Shown here in pieces: positions 45,400-55,490 of a stretch of 64,000 nucleotides of DNA. A program made the position numbers and the translations under genes. The stretch is taken from assembly GCA_012934845.2 (NCBI GenBank), contig WNNJ02003437.1, forward strand, positions 62,001 through 126,000, read 5' to 3'. How positions within the stretch are numbered: the first letter of the stretch is position 1; every line of letters starts with the position of its first letter. This DNA is from Pomphorhynchus laevis. Taxonomy: Eukaryota > Acanthocephala > Palaeacanthocephala > Echinorhynchida > Pomphorhynchidae. Below the pieces are notes generated by a model. It was not told where the DNA came from. It made no database searches and saw only the letters and a list, made by a program, of their open reading frames with translations.

Positions 45400-46690
45400 A
45401 TATGAGTGATATTTGTTGAGGCTTTTATCACACATTACAAATGTATTTGATTTCAAATACATTGAAAATCAAACGTATTTGAATTCAATAGTGAATTCTA
45501 GATTCAACAACAAGGGACAGCTATGGGTACACCAGTTGCACCTACCTACGCAAACATCTACGTTGCCCAAATCGAAAAAGATTATATATCAACACAACCA
45601 GTATAATCGATAATCTGGTGGAGATACATCGACGATGTACTTTTGATATGGCCTGACGATTTGGAATCCCTAAGGAGTTTTATCGAACGGCTGAATAAGC
45701 ACTCTGAACTAAAATCCACACTACAGCTACCTAACGATGAAGGGAAAACCAACTACCTAGATAGCATAATTTATAGGGATAGTATAGAAACTATACAAAC
45801 GACTATATACCGGAAACCAACAAACATTCCGCAATTACTACATGCGAGTAGTACACATTCTAGCAAAACAGCGACTGATGATTTTTAATAAACTGCTTTG
45901 ATTGAGGAAATTATGCAGTGAAGATTTGCAATTTGCATTCGAAGCAAAAATCTAGAGAAAAATCTGAAGCTTCGAGGTTATTCGCATACGCAAGTTTACA
46001 CTCAGCTAAAAAGGTATTTAAACTAAAAAGGACAAGTATTTTGGAAAAACAAGATGAAGAAGATTCTGAAGGAATAAGACCTAAAGTAATAGTATTATAT
46101 CATTCCGTAACTAACGATCTGGGAAAATACATTGCAATAGCTTGTGAACCGAATGATATAACACCCGATTAAATAGTTCCAACAATACTATTTCAGAGAT
46201 CTCAAAATTTATGGGACATTTTAATTTTCTCCAAAGTTCGTACTGATCTGAATTTTGAAAGACATTTCGGTAGCAACAAAAAGTGCAACAAATCAAGATG
46301 TAAATCTTGTATTCAGATGAACGAAACTCATATGTTCAAAAGCAATGTGACATCGTTAAAATATAAAATAAAGAACACCAATGATTGCGATACAGACAAT
46401 ATAGTCTACTTAATGGACTGCGAATGCGGTAAACAATATGTTGGTGAATCGGGATGTCCATTTAGAATAAGAATGAACAACAGGAGAGCTGATATTAAAA
46501 ATAATATGGACAATCACGATGCAGTAGTTCAGCATGCAAGAGAATTTCCAGAGCATAAGATGAACTACACAATAATTGAGTCTGAATTCTCATCGAATAA
46601 ACAACGCAAGGAAGATAGAAGTTTTGGATCGGCCAATAAATGTGATAAAAGCCTTAACAAATATCACTCCTATAATCTATAAATAAATAG
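45400..46690 (+). mobile_element. Penelope-like element, broken, RT and GIY-YIG parts
   Basis: RT-side pieces carry MGTPVAPTYANIYVAQIEKD, WRYIDDVLLIWPDDLESLRS and TNYLDSIIYRDS, the PLE palm signature. The 3' part has the GIY-YIG nuclease core (DNIVYLMDCECGKQYVGESG, PFRIRMNNRRADIKNN) at about 46400-46500 and its C-terminal extension to 46680. PLEs prime on exposed DNA 3' ends using this nuclease. The copy is degraded, with several breaks, and lacks the 5' half. It is flanked on both sides by inverted copies of the same LINE. Confidence 0.88.
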
Positions 46691-46799
46691 GGGTTTTATT
46701 AATAACTATATAATCGATAAAAACTTTAAGAAACAAAAACATGCAAAAGACAACTTTAAATAGAAGCCGTTCACGACGTGTATTTTGAAATCTTCAACT

Positions 46800-49700
46800 T
46801 ATATTCACGGCCTCAGGTCCAGAGGGATCTGAGCCCCTCGGCCGTACCAGCGCGCCGCCCTCTGACTGAACCATCCGGGGTTTCTCACACACCTAAGAGT
46901 CCAGTCAAGGCGGACTATGGTTATTAATCTCGAGTTGAGGAGCTTGAGAAACCTTAGTCTTTGTTCTGGGGAACGTCCTCGTGAGAAGAAGACTAATCCC
47001 GAGATAGCTAAAGTACCCCAGATGCGCACTTGGGTCATCCCATTTAATGACATTTGCTGGGCCCGTTTCAGAGTGGTTGATGCTGCAAAATGGAGGAGAG
47101 TGCAGAGAGTGCTAGTCTCTTAAGTTTCTTTTTGGTGGCAGGAACGCCATGAAAGACTACCACCTGCGATTTAGAGGAGTTTAAAATAAGATTGGATGGG
47201 GCAACTGATCTTTTAATCTTAAAAAGAAACGACTGATGTCAGAGATTACATCTTTGCACCTGCGTCCAGAGAACAAGGTTGTGGTATTATCAGCATATAC
47301 CACTAGATGTTGATCACGTTTAAAATTCTTGAATAGTACAATGGATGCAGCAAGATATAAGATAGGAGAAAGTGGGGATCCTTGAGGTACACCCGTAATA
47401 GGGTAGAACTGACGCGCATCAGGGTCGTCTTCATAGTAGAACCGCTTGGTGTACAGCAATATCTCCACCCTGTTAACAATTCTCGCAGGCAACCCGAGGG
47501 ACCTGAGAGAGGAGATTAACGAAGGGAATGAAGATTTGGTAAAATACAGCTGAAAAATCAAGAAAAACAGCCACAGCAAGCTGATGACTATTATCCTGAC
47601 AAAACTGATGCACTTTACCAATTGCTGAATTTACCGAGCACCCTTTGACAAACCCATGAAAACTCGATGGGATCAAATTACGCCTACATAAATGAACGCG
47701 GATTCTAGGCGCAAGCGCTTTCTCGTAGATGGATATGAGGGCGTTTTGAATCGAGATAGGCCGCAGATCTTTAGGACAAGTGATTAATCTCTTTTTAGGT
47801 AAAAAACTCGACGGCTGATGTTGATGTCCGCTATGTCGGACGGGGAGGCTAATAGCATTGTGATGGCGACCTCCTTTCTCTGACTGTATGTCAAAAGCTG
47901 ACAGACACGAGTGGAGAGTGGCGCGTGGGGTTTGGAGGTGTTCGGGAGTGGTCCCCAGGAGTTAAGGATATCTGTAACAGATAAGTCCCTACCCCTGAAG
48001 TCACATCAAGGAGGGATTCAGCAGACAAACTTCTCCTTCTTGAATATCTTCCAGAAGGAAACCTGAGAATGGTTTAGGTGAGCAATGCTTGCTATCCCTG
48101 CTCAGCTGGAGCTTATATCTAGAGCTCCAATATTCATTCGATAGGATCTGTCTTGCGGAAACAGAGAGATTGGGAAAGTGTAACATTTTTGCTAGGACTT
48201 TGAGCTTTGTTGGAGTAGGATTGTATATTCGACCTATATAGGTAGTCGAAAGTATCGCGGTAGCTTGCGATGAGAGGTAGGAATTAAATTCGGTCAAACT
48301 CTCAATTCCAATTCTGGGGAAGAGTTGGATAGCTGCCTGAAAGAAGGCCATTCTAATAGGGTCAAATTGAAACCTTCTTCTTAGCAACGTATCGTTCTAT
48401 AGGTGCCAGCGAATTAGGTCATGATAGGTGGTCTGTTGTTGAAGCGACTGCTCAGTGCAAATGGGTAACAACAACCGCATCTTATGTAGCAGTAATATGT
48501 CGAGGAGAGAATTTGTTGTAGAGCAATGAAAGGTGGGGGAAGGTGGTTTATAAATAAGATAGTCGATCATTGCTCTGTGGAGTGCTGCATTAATCCAATG
48601 ACCAGTTCTGTCGTTAAAGTCACCAAGTAACATGTCATAACCTCTCCCCAATATTCGATCCAGGAGGTCACGGTTCTTGTGAATTTCTCCTGGTCGAATA
48701 TAGACATTAGCTATGTTTATACGCTTACCGTTCTTACAAAGTGATATAGCTAAACAAGATAGGGCTGGACAAGAGTAGTTTAACAGGAGGGATGATCTTA
48801 AGGAGCTTTTCACTAGGGTTACAATACCTTGAGATGAAGAGAAGTGAGGGGGTTATGTAAGGAGTAAAGTGGGTGTAGATATGCTTAGGGATACATCGAG
48901 TAATATCACGGGGGAGACGGATAGACCGCGTATCCTGAAGGACTATAACATCTGCATCTCTACAAGATAGAATGCTAAGGGCGGAAGCACCTCCCGAATT
49001 CCACTGAAGGATATTTAGTGAAAAAGGCCCTTGATTACTTCCCATTGCGTAAGTGTTACCGAAGTGGGACGCCCTCCACCTAGTCGCAACTAGAGGCGGA
49101 AAGGTCGCCTTTACCGCTTCCCGTCACGACAAATGGAGTCGCTTGCCTACGAGCGATATGTTCATTTCCCTCGTTAGCTATAGCCCAGATCGAATCCTTC
49201 CGAGCAAGCTTCAGAGCGGCTATGCTCAGCGTTGACCCGTTTCGTTTCTTAGATTTTGGTGGATTATTAATATTGTTGATCTTCCCAGAATGAAGAGGAC
49301 GGAAAGATTCTGTTAATTGACCTACCAATTTTTGGACCAATTTTTCAAAGTGGATCATTGATGCATGATGCTGCATTTCAAGAAGTTTAAGAATTTCCGT
49401 ATCCGGCATCATGTCGTCTTTCTTGTTAGACGAGACAGCTTCCACGAAGCTAGTCGATTTTGCTGTCACACTCCAGTGTCTCTTTTGGTATGCCTTAAAG
49501 ATTTTACACTTTTTTGACCATGCGGGGTGCTCACCACCGCAGTTTGCGCAAAATGGCTTACCTTCACACTTCTCAGGATGTATAGCAATTGTAACACACA
49601 CGCCGCACTTATAGGTAGAGAACAGCCAGAAGACCAATGCCCCCACTGATGACAATTGTTGCAGTGAGGGTACGTTAGTGAGTCGGTTTCGATTATTGAA

Positions 49701-50300
49701 AATCTCAAATTATACCCCATAAAAGGATTGCATGTTGAAATCGGCAGTTTTAGAGCTTCATCCACCGGGGCATTGCAGAACGCCAAGGGAATGGGGAAGC
49801 CATTAATCCCTTTTATAAAGCGAACGTTAGAGATTTTGTTATCACTTTCTAGGGCTGATATATCTTCTTCTGAAATGAATGTTGGAATATTATTTATCTT
49901 TATTGTTGTCAGAATTGGTTTGGAAGCAATTATACCTTGTTCAGAATGCTCTTTTAAAAGTAGTCGACGTACGACATTGCCAGATCAGGAGTGCAGAATA
50001 AGATTTTAATCTCAGATTCATAATATTTAATCGCATTGAACAATATCCTTTTTTTAAATCGATCGGCAAAGCCCCTTATAAAAACATTGAACATGTTCTG
50101 CCTTTCCAGAGGCACCAAAAGTCTGATAATCACGAGGTTGGATAATTTTGGTACCGGGGGGAGTTCCCCCTCCGAAATATATTCAAGAGAAGCTAAATCT
50201 CCACTTACCTCGTTTATTGCATTGGCAGGAAAATTAGGTTTCATTGAGTTATTTGAACGCTCCGACATGCTAAATTTACTCATTTTTTCAATTCGCTTTT
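46800..50300 (-). mobile_element. Two-ORF APE-type LINE, near full-length copy
   Basis: Read minus from about 50290. ORF1 (50283-49080, frameshifted): PHCNNCHQWGHWSSGC and FCANCGGEHPAWSKKC are CCHC zinc knuckles of a gag-like nucleic-acid-binding protein; it ends in a basic, Ser-rich tail. ORF2 (49045-46800, frameshifted): APE endonuclease (NILQWNSGGASALSILSCRD, VIVLQDTRSIRLP, NIANVYIRPGEIHKNRDLLD, YDMLLGDFNDRTGHW), a linker, RT (AVAVFLDFSAVF, ITGVPQGSPLSPILYLAASI, LVVYADNTTTLFSG with YADN in place of YADD) and a C-terminus with SGLVFFSRGRSPEQRLRFLK. ORF1 and ORF2 are separated by only tens of bases. I/Jockey-group layout. Inactive, but the best-preserved LINE of the window. Confidence 0.9.
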
Positions 50301-50559
50301 TTGATATTCAAATGATATATTGCCTTCCTATCTGAATACAAATAACTAACACAATCACATTCTAAAGCTACCGGCTAAGTTCAAATGTAAAATAACTATA
50401 TAGCACAGTTAATGCTCCAAAAGCGAATAACAAAAGCAAATTTTATGAAAACTTTTTACTCTTCAATTTTAAAAGAATAATATTGTAATTGTTTTATTTT
50501 ATGAATATTTTTTGAATTGTAATGATTTTGTTGCTGGTTTTATTGCATTTATTGAATTG

Positions 50560-50640
50560 TATAAATTGTTCGGAACTTTACGTGTGCACTATAACTAAAG
50601 AAGACAGTCATATAGTCGAAACGTTTTAAATAAATTTTAG
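50560..50640 (+). repeat. Retroelement tail hairpin
   Basis: CTAAAGAAGAC, AGTCATATAGTC and GAAACG form a short stem (GAC/GTC) followed by GAAACG, the same layout as the hairpins at 25.9, 55.0 and 59.7 kb. It lies just upstream of the tandem repeat at 50681. Confidence 0.4.
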
Positions 50641-50680
50641 ATTTCAAAATCTCTTTTTCTAGTTATAACTATTTATTTCT

Positions 50681-51460
50681 GGACTTCGATCATCAGCTCC
50701 ATCAGTCTAATGTATCACTCCGAGACGCCCCTAACCACCCAGCAGTCATCGTCAGTCGGATGAAGTGGTTAGAGTGCGTTTCGACTGCTTTTGTGATAAC
50801 TATAAAGACACCAGCAATTCCTCACGATGCTAAACAAAACTCAGGTGCAGAAAGCGTTTTTACTGGCTTGTTGCGTGTGTGGACCTTCTAGTTATTCTTT
50901 ATATAAGGCACAAATGCGTATCCGTTGGTTACGAGGGCACTGAATTTCTCACAGGATTCCGAAAGGAATACGTTTTTTATAAATTGGTAGTGCGAAAAAT
51001 CGCTTGAAACTGTGGTCCAGGAGCCAAAACTGGCTACGATTGATTTTAAATCCATATGAGCTGCTAAAAAAACTGGACTTCGATCATCAGCTCCATCAGT
51101 CTAATGTATCACTCCGAGACGCCCCTAACCACCCAGCAGTCATCGTCAGTCGGATGAAGTGGTTAGGGTGCGTTTCGACTGCTTTTGTGAAAACTATAAA
51201 GACACCAGCAATTCCTCACGATGCTAAACAAAACTCAGGTGCATAAAGCGTTTTTACTGGCTTGTTGCGTGTGTGGACCTTCTAGTTATTCTTTATATGC
51301 ACAAATGCGTATCCGTTGGTTACGAGGGCACTGAATTTCTCACAGGATTCCGAAAGGAATACGTTTTTTATAAATTGGTAGTGCGAAAAAATCGCTTGAA
51401 ACTGTGATCCAGGAACCAAAACTGGCTACGATTGATTTTAAATCCATATGAGCTGCTATA
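50681..51460. repeat. 394-bp tandem repeat, two copies
   Basis: Two copies starting GGACTTCGATCATCAGCTCC at 50681 and 51075 differ by only a few bases. Each contains a strong hairpin: CGCCCCTAACCACC is complementary to GTGGTTAGGGTGCG about 30 nt later. On the minus strand each has GCAGTC-GAAAC and, about 30 nt on, CTGACGA-T-GACTGC, an imperfect permuted hammerhead-like arrangement. No coding capacity was recognised. Confidence 0.85.
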
Positions 51461-51511
51461 TATAATGTTGTATGCTAAACTGTCTTCCAGGATCACCCAT
51501 GATTCGTTTAT

Positions 51512-51807
51512 ATATTCCAAATTTTTCAAAAAAATGGTGGTTAAAGGATGACAACAATTTACAACGGTATTTTACTAGTTTCGCGTTTCACACGCTTATA
51601 AAAACAACAATCCAGAAAATAACAAAAACTATTAGTTTTTATTATTTTCTGGATTGTTGTTTTTATGATTGTTCCAGAAAATAATAAAAACTATTAGTTT
51701 TTATTATTTTCTGGATTGTTGTTTTTAGAAGCGTGTGAAACGCGAAACTAGTAAAAAACGTTGTAAATTGTTGTCATCTTTTAACCACCAGTTTATTGAA
51801 AAATTTG

Positions 51808-51810
<3 letters not shown>
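51512..51810. repeat. Long inverted repeat, two-level palindrome
   Basis: Outer arms run from TTCCAAATTTTTCAAAAAAA (51517) to its complement at about 51790, through AGTTTCGCGTTTCACACGCT. The centre holds a second palindrome, AACAACAATCCAGAAAATAA with its complement twice (51600-51725). Arms are about 130 bp with little divergence. Confidence 0.9.

Positions 51811-51894
<84 letters not shown>
51811..51894. repeat. (TA)n microsatellite
   Basis: About 42 uninterrupted TA dinucleotides between the palindrome and the hammerhead repeats. Confidence 0.99.
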
Positions 51895-51898
<4 letters not shown>

Positions 51899-52105
51899 AA
51901 GTATAAATTGAAAAGCAGTCCAGGATCCACGAGGGATTCCATTTATATTTCTAAAATGTTCAGATTGAAACTGGAGCGAACTACATGGACTGCTTTTCAA
52001 TTTATACTTTAACAAAATATAATTGAATCTTTTTATAGATCAGCAGAGAACTACATAGATTTGTTTCAGTGTGTGTTAATGTGCCATTGGATAAGAGTCA
52101 TGTTC

Positions 52106-52149
52106 ACGCTACTGAAGAGTCCCGTAAGGATGAAACACTTGTCTAGCGT
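52106..52149 (+). ncRNA. Hammerhead ribozyme, type I, copy 1
   Basis: Stem I ACGCTA (52106-52111) pairs with TAGCGT (52144-52149). The core is CTGAAGA (52112-52118), stem II GTCC with loop CGTAA and GGAT (52119-52131; one G-U pair), then GAAA (52132-52135). A minimal stem III (AC, loop ACTT, GT) leads to the cleavage triplet GUC at 52141-52143. All invariant core nucleotides (CUGANGA, GAAA, NUH) are present. Confidence 0.85.
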
Positions 52150-52401
52150 TGTGTTTTGCGTTTGATTACGCATGGTTTGGGTTCATTGGATTACTGGGCG
52201 CACACTTTGGTAAATAGATGTAGTTCGCTCCAGTTTCAATCTGAACATTTTAGAAATATAAATGGAATCCCTCGTGGATCCTGGACTGCTTTTCAATTTA
52301 TACTTTAACAAAATATAATTGAATCTTTTTATAGATCAGCAGAGAACTACATAGATTTGTTTCAGTGTGTGTTAATGTGCCATTGGATAAGAGTCATGTT
52401 C

Positions 52402-52445
52402 ACGCTACTGAAGAGTCCCGTAAGGACGAAACACGTGTCTAGCGT
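52402..52445 (+). ncRNA. Hammerhead ribozyme, type I, copy 2
   Basis: Same fold as copy 1 with perfect pairing: stem I ACGCTA (52402-52407)/TAGCGT (52440-52445); core CTGAAGA (52408-52414); stem II GTCC-CGTAA-GGAC (52415-52427); GAAA (52428-52431); stem III ACAC/GTGT, or AC/GT with a 4-nt loop; cleavage triplet GUC (52437-52439). The ACACGUGU stem is self-complementary, so dimers could form a longer stem III. The G-U to G-C difference from copy 1 in stem II is compatible with structure-preserving change. Confidence 0.88.
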
Positions 52446-52549
52446 TGTGTTTTGCGTTTGATTACGCATGGTTTGAGTTCATTGGATTACTGGGCGCACA
52501 CTTTGGTAAATAGATGTAGTTCGCTCCAGTTTCAATCTGAACATTTTAG

Positions 52550-52552
<3 letters not shown>

Positions 52553-52640
<88 letters not shown>
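52553..52640. repeat. (AT)n microsatellite
   Basis: About 44 AT dinucleotides. The ORF reading IYIYIY over it is an artefact. Confidence 0.99.
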
Positions 52641-52641
<1 letters not shown>

Positions 52642-52649
52642 CCGTTTGA

Positions 52650-53300
52650 GATCATGAAGATCGATTGGAATCGGGACTGGTGATCCTTTGATGGATTCTT
52701 ATTTATGTAACGAATAGTTGCTAGGTCACACGAGGTGACTTTCGCATTGAAAACCAGCTACAGAATCCTTCCTTCATGATATCCAATTCCATACACCCTG
52801 ACTACTAACGGCGCCATTGCCACAACCGTTTTCGTTTCGCCCGCTTTTTGCCACATGTTGGTAGCCCCGGGCTCGTCAGAAGGCTGACTACCAACTCTTC
52901 GCCTTTTGAAATTTGACTTATCCGAGATTCGAGCTGTCGCTCTCCGTACTTGGCTTGCGCTCTTGACTGCTAGGCTACGAATCCAGGATTACCTGATTTT
53001 ACACAGTATATGAAACCTTCCATCATGATATCCAGGAACTGTATTGTCCGAGATGCTCTCTGGAATCTCGGACAGGGTGTATGGAATTAAATATCATAAA
53101 GGAAGGATTCTGTGGCTGGTTTTCAATGCGAAAGTCACCAAGTGTGACCTAGCAACTATTCAATGCATAAATAAGCATCCATCAAAGGATCACCAGTCCC
53201 GATTTAAATCGATCTCTATGATCCCATACGAAACAATCTATAATAAGCATGCCAGAGAGCATCTCGGACAATACAGTTTATGGATATCATGATGGAAGGT
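52650..53300. repeat. Inverted repeat enclosing a tRNA-headed SINE-like element
   Basis: The left arm (about 52650-52800) and right arm (53075-53240) are inverted copies about 160 bp long: GATCCTTTGATGGATTCTTA, GTTGCTAGGTCACAC and ATTCCATACACCCTG on the left are matched by their complements on the right. Between them lies the SINE-like sequence. GATGCTCTCTGGAATCTCGG and its partner near 53260 form a further inverted pair. Confidence 0.8.
52834..52990 (-). mobile_element. tRNA-headed SINE-like element with hammerhead core
   Basis: On the minus strand the tRNA-like head has TAGCCTAGCAGTCAAGAGCG (A-box-like, 52977-52958) and AGCTCGAATCTC (B-box-like, 52935-52924). About 45 nt on comes CTGACGA (52879-52873), GCCCG, a 24-nt loop, CGGGC and GAAAC (52838-52834): a correct hammerhead core with a perfect 5-bp G-C-rich stem II. 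Stem I and a good cleavage triplet were not identified. A truncated plus copy of the head is at 53330-53392. Confidence 0.65.
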
Positions 53301-53329
53301 TCTATATACTGTGTGAAATCTGGTAATTC

Positions 53330-53392
53330 TGGATTCGTAGCCTAGCAGTCAAGAGCGCAAGCCAAAGTACGGAGAACGACAGCTCGAAGTGT
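53330..53392 (+). repeat. Truncated tRNA-like SINE head
   Basis: GGATTCGTAGCCTAGCAGTC to GACAGCTCGAA repeats the head of the minus copy (52921-52990) and stops within the B-box-like word, where a PLE-related sequence (GTGTTTATGCCTCTTCATGA) starts. Confidence 0.75.
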
Positions 53393-53394
53393 TT

Positions 53395-54180
53395 ATGCCT
53401 CTTCATGAGGAAAACATAGTGATATATTTTGAGTACACCAGTGAGTGTCCCAAGGCAGGTGTAACAACAAATTATATTTTATATATTTGCACACTTTTAA
53501 GTGTCCCTGTTAAACAGCATTTATATTAAAAAGAATTTAGTGCCTGATGCATGGTTAAACTGTAATAGTCACTGCCATGCACAGAGCTTATGCTAAATTC
53601 CCTCCGATGATTCAGATTAAGGGTAGTTCTGTTTTTCGAGCTTTAAACACTGTTTAAGCGTGTGTTAAGGTGCCTATAGATGATTATAGAAGTCACGGTA
53701 CTGATGAGCTCCGTTAGAGCGAAACTCGTATACCGTTGTGAAGTTTGTCGTCACACATAGGATGACTGGGCATACGTAGCGACGTTGAATAATGCAAGAA
53801 TAATTCGGTTCTAGTTTTTGGTCTGATGAGGATATATAGGATACTGTCTGGTGTTTATGCCTCTTCATGAGGAAAAAATAGTGATATATATTGGCCATAC
53901 TGAGCAAGGTATAAATAAAATAGTAAGCCATCATAAATATACACTTAAACGTGGAACAAGCTGTGCCTTAGTTGATCAAAGCATTAATAATGATCACATA
54001 ATTGATTTCGATGGAACTACTATATTATTAAAAGAATCCAGGGTGTTTAAACTCAAGATCTTAGAAGTGTTTTACATTAACAAACTAAAGGATAACTTAA
54101 TGGTTGGTAATAAAGCTGACTTAACCTTAAAATTAATATAAACGAAATCCTTTGATTATAAAAAAATTTGTTACTTAACA
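53395..54180 (+). mobile_element. Penelope-like element fragment: terminal repeat and GIY-YIG end
   Basis: The word TTTATGCCTCTTCATGAGGA occurs at about 53392 and again at 53852, bracketing about 460 bp of terminal-repeat-like DNA that includes a hammerhead. The second word reads into a 96-residue frame (53851-54141) with YIGHTEQGINKIVSHHKYTL, DQSINNDHIIDFDGTTIL and VFKLKILEVFYINKLKDNLM, the C-terminal two-thirds of a PLE GIY-YIG nuclease. The RT is missing. The fragment is a fossil. Confidence 0.85.
53695..53736 (+). ncRNA. Hammerhead ribozyme, type I, in PLE terminal repeat
   Basis: Stem I ACGGTA (53695-53700)/TACCGT (53731-53736); core CTGATGA (53701-53707); stem II GCTC-CGTTA-GAGC (53708-53720), perfect; GAAA (53721-53724); stem III AC/GT with a 2-nt loop; cleavage triplet GUA (53728-53730). 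The stems differ from the copies at 52.1 and 52.4 kb in a base-paired way (ACGGTA/TACCGT against ACGCTA/TAGCGT; GCTC/GAGC against GTCC/GGAC), while the core is kept. This is the pattern reported for PLE-associated hammerheads with very short stem III. Confidence 0.92.
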
Positions 54181-55490
54181 TTTTATAATTTTAGGTTTTT
54201 AATTTGTTTTGCTCTAACAAAACAAATTTTATGAACAATTAGAAATATTAAACAACTTTTAAGAGATAATAAGCTAAAAGATCTTTATGTAAATATAAGT
54301 TTTTTCCAAGGATATCATTTGTTCAATAAATCAAAAATTAATTAACGATTATGATAGGCTAAGTTGTATAATAGACAGTTATTGTAATATAAAATACTAT
54401 AATCGGACAATAAATTTTTAATAATAACAAGAAAAATATACACTACCCCATACTTCATTGATAAATACGTGAATAATATAAAAAAGGTAGACAAAGTAAA
54501 AAATAATAAGATCGGATTTAAGTAAATATATTCCTTAAATAAGATATAATTAATAAGATAATTAATAAGATATAAGATATAAATGATATATAATTTTTCG
54601 TACATTAGGATGAAAATTTTGTAATTATAATAAAGAATTGAGATCAATATGATTTCAATAAAATCCCCTTTTATAATTCTTTACTTAACATTTAATAATT
54701 TTAGGATTTTAATTTGTTTTTATCCAAATTTTTATAACATTAAATATGTTTGCAATTTTTTGTTTAAAATGTTTTGGCTGTTCCTCTAATTTGTTATTTT
54801 ATTTCTTCATTATATTTTTTCCTTTTGTATTTTTTCATGTTGTTCTTTTTATGAATACATATGCTTTGTAATTTTGTTGTACATTTTAGTGTCTTTTTTA
54901 TTTAATTATTGTTTTTGTTTGATGAGGTCCATACAAAAGAAAACGTTGCATGCAAATGTGTACGCAACGATTTTGATTCCAGCATCAATGTACAAACCAA
55001 CAAAAAAACTTTATTTATGTGATTCTTTTTTTTCGTGTTAATTCCTGAAGATGCTAGTAGTTTCTAGCGAAATATCAAAATATTTTTTTGTATATCTGAT
55101 TGCTCCTGGATATAATGACATATATGGTCATCACATAACATATATGTTACGTGAGTAAAGAAAAAAACGCCAAGAAACTTTATTTATATGCAGGGCAAAT
55201 TTTGCAATCTTCGTGTTCAAGTGTATAATTTCGTGTTCAAGTGTATTATTTGCAAGCAGTATCCTCCGCCTCAAAGAAATTTATTTGAGCTAATTTCCTA
55301 TCAAGAGTTGATCCTATCTTGACAAAGCCCAATATCCTAATTGGTCGGCTTCAGACGATAGGGTGAGTGTTTTTTTTCTTTTTGCTTTTAGTTTCTATTT
55401 GCATATTTAGTTTTGTTTGTATATTTATCTATTTTTTGTGCATATCCATCTTTTTTATTTTTATTTTCTTTTTTTCTTTATGTTCACTTA
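54181..55490. other. AT-rich flank with retroelement tail hairpin
   Basis: Mostly T-rich low-complexity DNA. At 55045-55077 is CTGAAGA-TGCTAG-loop-CTAGC-GAAATATC, and just downstream CTGATTGCTCCTGGATAT, as in the copies at 25.9 and 59.7 kb. No host gene was recognised. Confidence 0.5.

Larger units (their letters stand above)
51897..52551. repeat. Hammerhead-bearing repeat: two direct copies plus an inverted end
   Basis: Two direct copies of about 300 bp start TTTATAGATCAGCAGAGAAC at about 52032 and 52332. Each contains a hammerhead ribozyme, TTACTGGGCGCACACTTTGG and AGATGTAGTTCGCTCCAGTT. The stretch at 51897-52015 is an inverted copy of the end of the unit (GTTAAAGTATAAATTGAAAA at both sides). 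The same general layout precedes the PLE at 53.7 kb, so this is probably the terminal repeat of a PLE-related or retrozyme-like element. The second copy ends directly in an (AT)n run. Confidence 0.85.

Noticed and set aside
52452-52649. ORF ending in a long IY repeat
   Set aside because: Translation of the (AT)n microsatellite and the hammerhead repeat.
53044-53292. 82-residue plus ORF
   Set aside because: Lies within the right arm of an inverted repeat; the same DNA in the left arm is not open.
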